A DNA stretch of 64,000 nt from contig CM040447.1 in assembly GCA_022749755.1 (NCBI GenBank), forward strand, positions 14,414,087 to 14,478,086. The letters run 5' to 3'. The translations under genes were made by a program, and so were the position numbers. Shown piece after piece: positions 34,351 to 45,658 of the stretch (its first letter is position 1; each line of letters starts with the position of its first letter). The notes under the pieces are model-generated. The model was not told where the DNA came from and did not search any database. It saw only the letters and a list, made by a program, of their open reading frames with translations. Source of the DNA: Azadirachta indica (taxonomy: Eukaryota; Streptophyta; Magnoliopsida; Sapindales; Meliaceae).

Positions 34351-34403
34351 CGGCCAAAATGTAAAACATCTTTTCAATACCACCTTCAAAGAATCCTAAA
34401 GAA

Positions 34404-34781
34404 TTGGAAAGCTTGATAGGCAAGTTATCTTACATCAGAGGGTTCATCCTAAGGCTAACTGCTCTTATCTCCACATACACACCTCTGTTAAAGAAGAGTG
34501 CAAAATATGAATGGAAGGAACAATACAAGGAAGCTTTCAAGAAAATTCAGCGTATAATCATGAATTTACCCACTTTGAAGTCACCTATTCCAGGCAAGCC
34601 GCTATGCATATATCTAACAACAACCTTTGTGGTTATAGGAGCTCTATTGGCTCAGGTCAAGGAGGATAACCAGGAAAACCCCATATACTACATAAATAGG
34701 CAGCTTTCAAAAATAGAAGCACGAAGACCTCAACCTGAACACATATGCCTAGTGCTAATGTACGTTTCACAGAGGTTGTGA
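34404..34781 (+). pseudogene. RT connection and RNase H remnant
   Basis: A 125-codon open stretch with GKLSYIRGFI (RT thumb), TPLLKK, then FVVIGALLAQ and NPIYYINRQLS, the usual start of the gypsy RNase H. It ends at a stop inside the domain. This is one of the better preserved parts. Confidence 0.8.
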
Positions 34782-35079
34782 CACTACTTCTTAGTCACCC
34801 GCTGCACTTCATGGTCAGAACAGATCCTATATGATACCTATTACTCATATCAGTGTTAACTAGAAAATTGGCAAGATGGTAACTAATGCTTGCAGAATTC
34901 GACATCACATGCATTACTCCTAGTACTGTCAAAAGGAAAGCAATGATCAATATGATTACTACCTTCTCTACGCATAAAGGTGACAAACTCATAAAAAGAG
35001 ATACCTAGGGGTTTACTTGAGGAAACATATGCAAATATCTTCAACAAACAACCCTGGGCGCTCTACTTTAATTGTTTGA

Positions 35080-35385
35080 CAGCATATTTAGCCAGCAGGG
35101 TAGGGCTAGTGATAATTGATCCTAATGGATAGAAGTTTCCTTTCTCATTTAAGCTCGACTTCCTATGCATAAACAATGAAGCCGATTATGAGGCAACAAC
35201 ACTAGCTTTCGAATAGAGCTGAGCATGAAGGCTAAGAAGATAAATGTACTAGGAGATTCTGCATTGGTCATACAGTAAATAAAAAGAGAGTTTACAATAA
35301 AAGAACTAGCGTTAGCCCAGTAGAACACTCATCAGCAGTTATTAGGGCAATTTGAGAAAGCCTTAGTTGAACACGTAAATAGAAG
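35080..35385 (+). pseudogene. Second RNase H-like (aRNH) remnant
   Basis: Interrupted frame with LDFLCINNEADYEA followed by NVLGDSALVIQ, the pattern of the additional RNase H that Tat-lineage elements carry between RNase H and integrase. At least two stops interrupt it. The assignment rests on motif resemblance read by eye. Confidence 0.6.
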
Positions 35386-35589
35386 TTAACAAATATGCGA
35401 ACGCACTTGCCACATTACGGACTAAGGCGACGTTAACAAAGGGTACCGCCGATATCTCAGTTCTTAAAAAGAAAGAACCATCCATTGGTATTGAATCGAA
35501 GGCCGAATATGATTGCGAAACATCCCCTAATAATTGGCAATACCCAATAATTCAAGCTCTCTTGCACCCTACAGAAGCAGCAAGCTTTG

Positions 35590-37008
35590 AGAAGGTTAAA
35601 AATTTCACCTTAATCAAGGGAACTCTTTACAGAAGAATGCTTGAAGACGTACTGGTCAAATATGTTTCCCCTACGAAAAGGTAAAAGCTGACGCATGAAA
35701 TACATGCAACAACATGCAATACGGCAAACGAGGTTAGCCTCTACAGGCGCTTATAAAGGACTAAATACTATTGGCCAGAGATGAAGTGATAGGTCGATTC
35801 AGTTCAGAAGGTATGTGTGCACCGCTCACTAAAATGAAAGGAAGTTTTCATTATCCCAACACCACGAGACTGGCGAGATCCCTACATATATTACTTCAAC
35901 AATGATTTACCAAGCAATCGAAAGGAAGCTCACAAGCTCCAATAGACAGCAAAAAGATACTTTATGGAACAAGGTCTCCTGTTTCGTAGAGCATTTAATG
36001 GAAAAGCGTTGAGATGTTTACATCAAGATATGGAGAACACCAAGGTGAAAGGAAACTATACGCCGATCTTATCGATTCATGATACTACTGGCCTTCCATG
36101 CAAAAAAATACTAAAGATTTTGTTAAAAGAGGTCACACATTCCAGATTCATAGTAACGTCCAACATCAACACTTAGTTGCTCTTAAAAATATGGCTCTAT
36201 CGTGGCTTTTTCACATTTGAGGGCTAGATCTCATAAGACCTATTCACCTCATGGCATGAAATTATACTTGGATATTGGTTATAACAGAATATTTCTTTAA
36301 GTTGTAGAAGTCGTCCTCTTGAAAAAGGCAACTGGCTCTACAATAGCCAATTTTATAAAAGAGCACATTATATGCTGTTTCGAGATCCCTTACAAACTTA
36401 TCACAGACAATGGCACTCCCTTTGTTAACAAACAAGTGGAAGCTACTCTCACCCATTATGGTATCAAGGACAACAGAACAACATCATACTACCCGCAAAG
36501 AAACGGACAAACGGAGGCCACCAACAAGACAATTTTGAAAATCTTGGGTAAAATCATACTTGAGTACGGCGCCAACTGGAGTGCATACTTGAATAGCGCA
36601 CTTTGTGTGTATAGAACGTCACCTAAGACTGCTATCAGCCTTTCCCCATTCACACTGATGTACAGAACAAAAGTTATAAAAGAGCACATTATATGCTGTT
36701 TCGAGATCCCTTACAAACTTATCACAGACAATGGCACTCCCTTTGTTAACAAACAAGTGGAAGCTACTCTCACCCATTATGGTATCAAGGACAACAGAAC
36801 AACATCATACTACCCGCAAAGAAACGGACAAACGGAGGCCACCAACAAGACAATTTTGAAAATCTTGGGTAAAATCATACTTGAGTACGGCGCCAACTGG
36901 AGTGCATACTTGAATAGCGCACTTTGTGTGTATAGAACGTCACCTAAGACTGCTATCAGCCTTTCCCCATTCACACTGATGTACAGAACAAAAGTTATTA
37001 CACTTTAG
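35590..37008 (+). pseudogene. Integrase with internal 321-bp duplication
   Basis: An N-terminal zinc-binding-like part is readable but broken (about 35590-35830), with a second, related stretch at 35964-36176. From 36319 a 229-codon frame is open: the core with ITDNGTPF, then YYPQRNGQTEATN carrying the D-D-E-type glutamate, then VYRTS. The stretch from 36361 to 36681 is repeated identically at 36682-37002, exactly 107 codons, so the frame survives with two copies of most of the catalytic core. It is the longest open frame in the element. The normal integrase has one core, so the product would be abnormal. Confidence 0.8.
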
Positions 37009-37789
37009 AGCTCAGCATTCCTATAGCCAGAATAATCTTTGCAAATAAAAAGCCTTCTACTGCTACTCACCTGACACAACTCGAGTAAGTTGATGAGAAA
37101 AAAGAAGTAGCATAAAGGTATATGAACTCATATCATAGAAGAATAGCCGTAACATACACTAAAGCCATTCAGAATCGAGACCTCAATCCTGAGATATGGT
37201 CCTTAAAATAACTGATCACATCAAAAGGAATTTCGGGCCACTTACCAAATTCACACCTCAATAGGAAGGTCCATATATCATCAAAACTGCATATAGCAAG
37301 GCTACTATCTACTTACTACTGTTGACGGCAAAGACATGTGAGATCCTATCAATGGGAAGTGCTTTAAAAGATATTACTGTTGAGGCTTGCACCACTAAGG
37401 CTCTTCAATGACCCAAAAAAATTTAATATTTTTTCATTTAATTGCGAAGAAGTACGTATCAAATCTCCTAAGTTAACAAAATAATAAGTTTCTACGAGGA
37501 TTGATTAATTACTACCGAAATTTTACTCCATTATTTATTTCAAATAGAATCTTTATAGCAAATCAACTTTAGTTTTACTATTAAATAAAATTTTAGTTTA
37601 TTTATTTCATCCAAAACACAAAGATTTCTCTTCCTTAAAAAAAAAAAAGAAAAAAAAGATCAAACAATCAATTCAAGCCTTATAGAAATAACTATATAAG
37701 AAGGAACAACATCTTGCATACATGTTTTATTACGTAGGATGTCAATATTATCTTTTTCTATATACTAACACCCTTATGTAGCCTAAAAT

Positions 37790-38480
37790 ACGTAGAATGC
37801 CTCCTTAGAGAGATGTTCGGATGGGTTTTGAGTCACACTCAAAGCCATATCGATGCCCAAATGGACCTAGACAAAGTGGATGCCTTCTTAGAGAGATGTC
37901 TGGATGAGTTCTGAGTCATACTCAGGGATATATCGATGCCCACACAAACTTAGACGGAGTGGATACCTTCTTAGAGAGATGACCGCATTAGTTCTAGGCC
38001 AAGCCTAAGGCTATAGCGATGCCTATACGAATTTAGATAGAATGGATGCCTTCTTAGAGAAATAACTGGATGAGTTATGAACCACACTCAAGGCCATATT
38101 AATGCCCATATAAACCTAACTGTGATGGATGAATCTTCACTTTTATTCCATACAAGTTTTGGGATACGCCTAAGTTCATCATAATGCCTCTTGAAAGTTA
38201 GGCCGAAGGAAGATCCTACGAAGGGATTTTCGTATGAGTTTTAGATCATACCTAAAGCCATCACGATGCCTACGAACCTAAACTGTAGGATGTCCCTCCC
38301 GAAGGGATTCTGTATGAGTTTTGAATCACACTTAGAGCCATCATGATACCTCCATCACGATGCCTCCAGAGTTAGGTCAGAGGGAACCCTTCTTCAGGGC
38401 TTTTCCGTGTGAATTCTAGGATACTACCTAAGGTTATCACGATAACCGCGGATTTAGGACCGTGGTACTATCAAGAAAGT
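37790..38480 (+). repeat. ~84-bp tandem array in retroelement 3' region
   Basis: Four clear units start near 37797, 37881, 37966 and 38044, each with GATGCCTTCTTAGAGAGATG..GATGAGTT..AGTCACACTC..ATATCGATGCCCA. More diverged relatives continue to about 38480 (GTATGAGTTTTAGATCA..CCATCACGATGCCT). Such 3'-region arrays are known in Tat elements and can seed satellite DNA. Confidence 0.8.
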
Positions 38481-41128
38481 AGCATTTTATCTCCCATTTT
38501 TTTGTAGACATAAATAAAGATATTAACAAAAGAGTTTCTGTATGAGCTCTAGATCATCATCTGGGACCATCACGATGACCACAAAACTCTAGCCAGAGGA
38601 TACCACCAAAAGAACAAAATTTACACTATTACACGATCCCATTCACAACAAAGCCTTATAAGGATGGAATGGGATCTCATCCTCATCAGTCATCCAAAAG
38701 GTATGAACAATAGAAATGCACGCAGCTTAATGCTATAACGCCAACAAAAAAGAAATGGGGGAAAAGGCATCACATAAGTACCACACAAGTTTGGGTGCAT
38801 ACTACTAAATTTCATTGCAAACTCACAACAGCATGCACAAAAAGCTAACCAGAAGCTAGGACGGATATAGTCTATATTTTATTTATTACACATATATAAA
38901 CACTAACATATATATACGAGTAGTAAGAAAGTAGGCCAGGATAATCAATATATCATTTCATAAATCTATCACTACTAACAAAACATATCAAGTTTGTTTT
39001 GCAATAAGTTTCCATACAGAAAGGAAAAGGCATTAAAAACAATCATCATCAAGGCATTTATGAAAAGTGCAAAATAATACAGTTGCATCAATTGGTAATA
39101 AGGAAACCAAACAAGCAAGAAGTGCCCTTCATTGCTTCAAATTCCTTTACATATGTCTGCCAATCATCAGGGAGGTAATTAGCACTTGTTCACGATTTCT
39201 CCTGCCTCTCCAAGTAAGATTGAGCCTCTGCCAAGTCACGGCAAGATCTATTCGATTCATCATCAAGAGTAGGATTGACCACTGACTAACAAAGTCTTAC
39301 AAAGACAACACGAGCTAGATTCATGATAAAGTCCATCAGAGGTTTCACAATAAACCCAACTTACTACGCATCCAAACAAGCATTCCTCCACGCTAAAGCA
39401 TGTCCAAAGTCACCTCTTCATAATCCATCCGTAAGAATCCATAAAGGACTAAAGCAATCATGTAAATAACTGAGTTCTTAAAAAAGGTAGAACATTGACA
39501 ATCAACTACAAAATCTAGGACTTTTTCAAGGAAGGCTCGCACATGTTGAATCAACTCAGTAGGAATGAAATGCCTAAGAAAGAAAGCCTATTGCTACTCA
39601 CTGGATGTAGTACCTTCAAAGGTACAGGCTCCAAGTTAATCGAGGACAGTTTAGCCTAAAATGAAAGGATATCTTCACGAGTCGAACTTGGAGGACCAGA
39701 ACTGGATGCTGGAAAAAGAAAATAAAATATAAAAATCCCTCAACCAGAAGAGCTCCCACTAGAAAGTAAACAAGCTACGCAAAAAAGTGTATGGTATACC
39801 TGAGATAAAGGTAAAGGAGAAAATTACTGAATAGGATCTAGGCTCATACCAAAAGTGGGACCAGGACTAACCCTTGAAGAAAAGCATACATATGTGATTA
39901 TGAAAATTTAAATAATCAAAAAAATAATAAGAAAAACCAAGGCAAAAATACAGCATAATAAAAAACCCCGGCTCAAGGAAACAAGGGGAGATCCTCCATC
40001 ACCATCATCGTTACTATCATCAACTGAAGAGCCATCCTCGGGGGCTCTAAAAAACAACTTCTTAGCCACAGGAGTAGAATGAGGGCTAATCTTCCTCTTT
40101 TGACCTTGTGAAGCCTTTTTAGAAGTAGCATCAAGCCTGTGGAATATCTTTCAAAAAAAAAAAAAAAGAAAGAAACAAATCAGAAGAGGAGGTACCTTGC
40201 AAAACTAAAAAGAAGAAGAGGTAAAGAGAAGCTACCTCATATTGTTTCTAGATGAATTCACTCTTCTCACCGTTGGTAGAAAACTTGCTTGAAGAATCCA
40301 AACTCTCAGAGGAAGAGAAAAAGCTGCTCGAGGAAATCATTATAGGCTTATTAATCTCCTCAGGTTGGCTTGGAACAAAGGGAGATGGCTTGGAAGAAGC
40401 AGTAATCTATTTAAGAGGATTTAGTTTCGAAGCTAGAATCTTGACAAGAATTTTGGATTCTCTAGTATGAGCGAATTTATGAGTATTCAATGAACTTCTA
40501 CTTCTAGAAATTCTTGGAAAACTTTCAGAATCGGAAGAAGCAGTAACAATGTTGGAAGCTACTGAAGAAGAAGCCATTGAGGGAACTTCTATTTGCCCAA
40601 GCGTACATTAAGCAGTAACCTCTACGATAATACAGTGATCATAATTGAGCTTAGTATAGGGAAGCTTTTGCTTTCTTGCATTCCAAATGGTAGAAACAGA
40701 GCTGACTTTCAAATTATCATGAGGAATTTAATAATCCAAGCTTGCTAAATCCTTTGGATGACTCGTGGCATATTCAACAAGAGACAAGAGCAAACGCCTC
40801 CAATATTAGTAGTATAAAGGGGTAGACATATCATGCTTATTAACAACAGCAACTGTAACATCTTTGGAGTATAATTTGGGGTGATTGGTAAGTTTGGACA
40901 TAGTAAAATGATCAACAGCCTTCTCGAGAGACAGAGCTGAAGGCATAGATTAAGGCAGTATCATGTCAAGACCGAATTGTTTCTAAACTCGATGAGACTG
41001 GTAGGAAAGCACAGAGGTAGCACTGTGAGCATCAACACATAGGAGCCAGCCTCGCTAGTAACTCACAAAATAAGTGCCATCGCGCAGAAAACCATTATCA
41101 AGCTGCATATAAACTTGATGGATACAGT
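38481..41128. other. Retroelement 3' internal region without clear domains
   Basis: No domain is recognisable on the + strand. Short frames such as 40252-40470 have no known motif. The minus strand probably carries the C-terminal extension of the antisense mobile-domain ORF, but it is too broken to define. Confidence 0.4.
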
Positions 41129-41924
41129 TCAAAAAAAATATCTTAGCAAATTCAGGAAAGGAAAAAAACCAAATAGTATTTGATGTGGGCGAAAAGAAAA
41201 ACCATCCTTGTCATCCATACAGCCCACCAAATCACTATGATAAAGACGTTGGTAGTACCAATGCATGCATAAAAGAAATTTGGGAGGCAGTATGTCCCCA
41301 GAGAAAGGCAAAAAAGAGCTAAGAGCATCTTTTTTCATATGAACCAAATCAAAAAGAGGATAAGCATAATGTGGAAAATGTTGCAAAAGGAATACCCGAA
41401 GGAAATGTACATCAACGGGAGAATCAATAATGCGAAGACCAGCTCCCTCAACTTTATCCAAATGAATTAAATCAAGATGGTGGTAAAGTATACCCAAATG
41501 CAGAGTGGCCAAAGAGAAGTAATGAATGTGAGCAAGATGTATGGCTCAGGGGAAAGTTTGTTTCTAAATAGCGTTAACCAAATTGTTTCTAAAAAAGAAA
41601 CGACTTAACCACAAAGCAATCATGGCCTTCAAATGGTGGTCTAAGTTATACGCTTCACCAAGAAGGAATACTTTGTCAACAACGGAAACCTAAAAATACT
41701 TAGTTCAATTTTAATAATTGAGATGTGTGAAACTCTGATTACTGAAAAAAGCGATCACCAAAGCAATCTCTATCCATTTTTTTGCATTCGACAACTGGAT
41801 ATTCTAGGGGTTTTCCTACCAAAACAGGCAAACCCAAGATGACAGATACAACCTTAAGAGTCGAGGTAAATTCTCCCCATGGTGTTACAAACGTGTAAGT
41901 ATCAATACTCCAGTGACATACCAA
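41129..41924 (-). pseudogene. Antisense plant mobile domain (PMD) ORF remnant
   Basis: Reading minus, an N-terminal part contains DTYTFVTPWGEFT and VVSVILGLPV, the typical start of the plant mobile domain. After a frame change comes MIALWLSRFFF, then HYFSLATLHLGILYHHLD, in the order of that domain. Two stops lie between 41512 and 41600. PMD proteins (MAIN/MAIL family) occur both as host genes and inside plant transposable elements. Here the ORF is opposite to gag-pol, between integrase and 3' LTR. Broken, so no product is expected. Assignment from motif resemblance by eye. Confidence 0.68.
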
Positions 41925-42903
41925 CTAGGGTAATGAAGATTAATCCTTTCCTATGGACAAAGATTGTGAAGCAAAAATCGAAACAAGAATCTCGGCGCGA
42001 GAAAAAATGTCTCTAGTGGCAGCATTTTCCAATTCCATAGCACCCACTTACTCTAGCCTTGGCTTTGAGTTAATGTTGAACAAAATTGTATTGGATCGGG
42101 TCTAAATTCATTAAGGGCAAGATGAAGTTGAGAGATACTGCTTGGTTTAATAAAATGTACTCCATCAAAAGTCGATTCGGGCAAAGACTTTTCTACAATG
42201 GATTATGCCTTAGAAGCCAGTTTACCCACAAATCCATCTTCTATATAGAAAATGTGATCAAGAACTCCAACAGTCGAGCGAGGGCTTGCCATTATACCAC
42301 AATATAGCGAATGAAAGAATAAAGACAATGAAAATCCTCCAAGAACAGAGGAAAACGATGAAAGATTACCTCATCGAAAGTTACAAGCTAGAAAGAAACA
42401 CGAGAAAGCTTTGTATTGAACTTGAGAAAACAACGTATGTAAGCGAGAATGGAGACACAAGGGACCACACCGATTATATAAAAGATGAAGTCAAAAAGGT
42501 AAAATTCTTGAAATGGAAAAAACTTTATTTAATGCAATTTTGGGAAAAAAAAGAGGAAAACATGGTATTTTAAAAGTTTGGAAAGTCAAAAGGTCAGCCC
42601 TATCCATTGGATATTTGAAAGCAAGAAAGGTAAACGTTAGTATGAAAGCAAGCAAATTATAGCCATTGGTGGATATTGAAGAGTTGTTGTATAACAGCTA
42701 ATATTTTATCCAAAAAAACAAGTAGTCATATTTGATACAACGGAAGGGCAGATTGCTTCAATAACAACTACAACAAGATCATTTCAAGCAGAACGGCAAC
42801 GTTTTAAGCTCAAAGAGGAAAATATGGAGTACTACATGCATGTTGTATCATTGGAGTTGATCGTATATAATACTCATCTGTGAAATTGCACAATCCATAC
42901 GAT

Positions 42904-42913
42904 CAAGGGGGCT
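42904..42913 (+). other. Polypurine tract
   Basis: CAAGGGGGC a few bases before the 3' LTR start at 42919, as required for plus-strand priming. Confidence 0.6.
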
Positions 42914-42918
42914 AATAT

Positions 42919-44708
42919 TGATACATGAAAATTGCTCATGAGCCCAAGCCCAAACTCAAAACCGAATCTATGTTATTTCATCAAGTAATGTATACAAAAG
43001 CACAAGTAGGCGCAAGCAGGCGCAAGTCACACTTTAAGGCACAAATTATGGGCTATGGTGTGGAAGGTTAAAGTAATGTAAAGTTTGACCCAAATCAATA
43101 TAATGTCCTAAAAGACTTTTCTTTTAAAGGCTAAAACTCTTAGAGCCATTTTAGGCCCAAAACATTATTTTAATTAATTTAGCATTAATTAAAATAAGTA
43201 TTTTATTCTAATTAAAATTAATTAGAAAAGTTATTTTATTACAAATATAAGTCTTTAAATTCCTTTTTTAGTTAAGATTAGTTAAGTATTTTATTCTGAT
43301 TAGAAATAATTAAAATAAATATTTTATTACAAATGTAAATCCTTGAACACCTCTTTTAAACGAGATTAAATTACACTAATTTAAATCTTTAAAAAGTTTT
43401 GTCTTAAGGGAGTTTAACTTGCATCAAAATAAGATTACATGAGTTAGTCTTATTCTATTACAACTTTACATAATATATTATATAAACCCTTGACTTCACA
43501 TCAAAAGGGAAAGAATATAATATTCTAATAAGCGTCACCGAGGTCAGACCTTTCATTAATCCCAAATCACATCCTTGAATAGCGCCTTTCCTTTCGTAGT
43601 AACACTCGTGATTCTTGGCTTACCCTTCAATAATTATTTGATGCCTTTGTTAACTTTAAACACGATCCTATTATCCTGTTATCTCTCTAGCATTAGCCGG
43701 TTATTAAATTGATTATTTCAATCACTAGAATTACCCCATCCACAACCTTAGTTCGTCAATTGCAATTGATTGTATTGAATACCGTCGCGAGCAAGTCTTT
43801 TCAATGTCGACTTAATTCCTTTCTAATTACGATTTATCAATAACCCATTGTATTCTTTTGCATTTGTACTAGGACTAACTCGCTCACACACACCATGGAC
43901 TCATAACTTGCATCAAAATAAGATTACATGAGCTAGTCTTATTCTATTGCAACTTTACATAATACATTATATAAGCCTTGGACTTCACATCAAAAGGGAG
44001 AGAATCTAATATTCTAATAAGCGTCACCGAGGTCAGACCTTTCATCAATCTCAAAATCACATCTTTGAAGAGCGTCCTTCCTTTCGCAGTAACACTCGCG
44101 ATTCTTGGCTTACCCTTCAATAATTGTTTGATGCCTTTGTTAACTTTAAACACAATCCTATTATCCTATTATCTCTCCAGCATTAGTTGGTTATTAAATT
44201 GATTATTTCAGTCACTAGAATTATCCCATCCACAACCTTAGTTCGTCAATTGCAATTGATCGTATTGAATTCCGTCGTGAGTGAGTCTTTTCAATGTCGA
44301 CTTAATTCCTTTTCTAATTGCAATTTACCGATAACCCATTGTATTCTTTTGCATTCGTACTAGGACTAATTCGCTCACACACACCGTGAACTCATAATTT
44401 ATGTCTCGTGCTTTCTCTAAATAATTTTTAAGTATATGAACGGCAACAGGTGGCAGTAGCAAATATTTTCATTCGACTCCAAGTCAATCTTCTAAAATTG
44501 TAACATTACAAATCTCAAACCACCAAGTGCAATATAAGAGACGTGGTGTAGGCCTTACTCTTCATACTTAGAAACGAGATGTGAAAGCTCAATTTGAAAT
44601 CCAAAGGCTTAGTTGTATTAAAGCTCATCAAAAACAGCATCAAGCCTATATTAACGACTAACCAATCATGATTTGACATTTAAATCGGATAAATTTCTCT
44701 CACGAATA
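42919..44708 (+). repeat. 3' LTR with internal duplication
   Basis: 1790 bp from TGATACATG to CACGAATA. It aligns with the 5' LTR but is longer because 43418-43907 is repeated as 43908-44397 (490-bp period, both starting CTTGCATCAAAATAAGATTAC). Each copy has its own TATATAA box. Confidence 0.85.
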
Positions 44709-45310
44709 TTTGTAAAAATATTTGTAAAAAGAGAATGATTGTTTTTTATGCATTAATTTAAAAATTAATGAAGATAAGTTATAATAAGCTTTTCACGGTG
44801 GTTGCTGTCATTTTCAGCTCAATTTTTTTAAAATTCTAATAATCTCAATTTGGTTAAAGAGTGTTTGAAAATGTTTGCATAACAATTGCTTTTATTGTAT
44901 ATTAATTTTGTATCCAACTCGTATTCTGATGGTGGTCGTGGGACCTATCAGCTTGAGCTGGTCCACATACATAATCTGATTTTAAATTTCAAATAAGTTA
45001 AAAGCATATATATATATATATAATGTTAATAATTTTGCAATTGGCTGTTACATGTTACGAGATATGTCAACTGTTCTTATCAGCATAATTTAATTTCGTA
45101 TTTAATTAAATCAACTCCATCGATCATGACCCCATCTGATATCTACATAAATTATACTTACCCACCTTAACATTTTATTTTTGTGGCCTAATCTTGTAAT
45201 TAAATTATATATAAAATGAGCTCATTATGTAATGTTAATACATATCAATTCTTTGACTAATAATTATGTGATATATACAACTAAATTTTTGAATGTTTAA
45301 ATATAATTTT
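44709..45310. other. Intergenic AT-rich DNA
   Basis: No gene or clear repeat, except a short (TA)n run near 45008-45022. Confidence 0.5.
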
Positions 45311-45314
45311 ACTA

Positions 45315-45403
45315 GGCCATCAGGCCAAAGACTTAATGGTCAACTGAACTCATCTCTAATGCTGGGATAAGTTCAAATCCCACCAACTGAAAAAAAAAAA
45401 AAA
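45315..45403 (+). mobile_element. SINE-like tRNA-derived fragment
   Basis: A short sequence with an A-box-like AGACTTAATGGTCA (about 45328-45341) and a B-box-like AGTTCAAATCCC (about 45370-45381), ending in a run of 14 A. Spacing and poly(A) end fit a tRNA-derived plant SINE. No target duplication is clear and the length (about 89 bp) suggests truncation. Confidence 0.55.
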
Positions 45404-45420
45404 GTTGCTATAAATGCTAA

Positions 45421-45658
45421 TTAATTTATTTAATAAAATTTCTTTTAAACTTATATAAAAAATTTAAAATTTAACGTTGACATCAATATTAAAAGAAAAC
45501 AGTTATACACGTCAAAGTTTTAATACATAAGATTGTTTAATTAATTTATTTAATAAAATCTCTTTTAAACTTATATAAAAAATTTAAAGTTTAACGTCGA
45601 CATCAATATTAAAAGAAAAAAGTTATGCACGTCAAAGTTTTAATACATAAGACTGTCT
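45421..45658. repeat. 120-bp tandem duplication
   Basis: 45421-45540 and 45541-45658 match at an exact 120-bp offset, over 90% identical by eye (both begin TTAATTTATTTAATAAAAT). AT-rich, no frame. It follows directly after the SINE-like fragment. Confidence 0.9.

Larger units (their letters stand above)
29693..44708 (+). mobile_element. Degenerate Ty3/gypsy retrotransposon, probably Tat lineage
   Basis: A 15.0-kb element bounded by related LTRs (29693-31063 and 42919-44708). Internal order on the + strand: gag, protease, RT, RNase H, a second RNase H-like segment, integrase, a tandem-repeat zone, then a region with an antisense ORF, and a purine tract just before the 3' LTR. PR-RT-RNH-INT order is the Ty3/gypsy order. 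The extra RNase H, the long 3' region with tandem repeats and an additional ORF are known traits of the Tat lineage. Stops and frameshifts break nearly every domain, and the LTRs differ by roughly 20% by eye, so it is old and cannot move by itself. No clear target-site duplication was found (flanks ATAGT and TTTGT). Confidence 0.88.

Noticed and set aside
29688..44713. Target-site duplication of the gypsy element
   Set aside because: The five bases on each side (ATAGT and TTTGT) do not match. The left flank is a TA microsatellite that may have changed since insertion.
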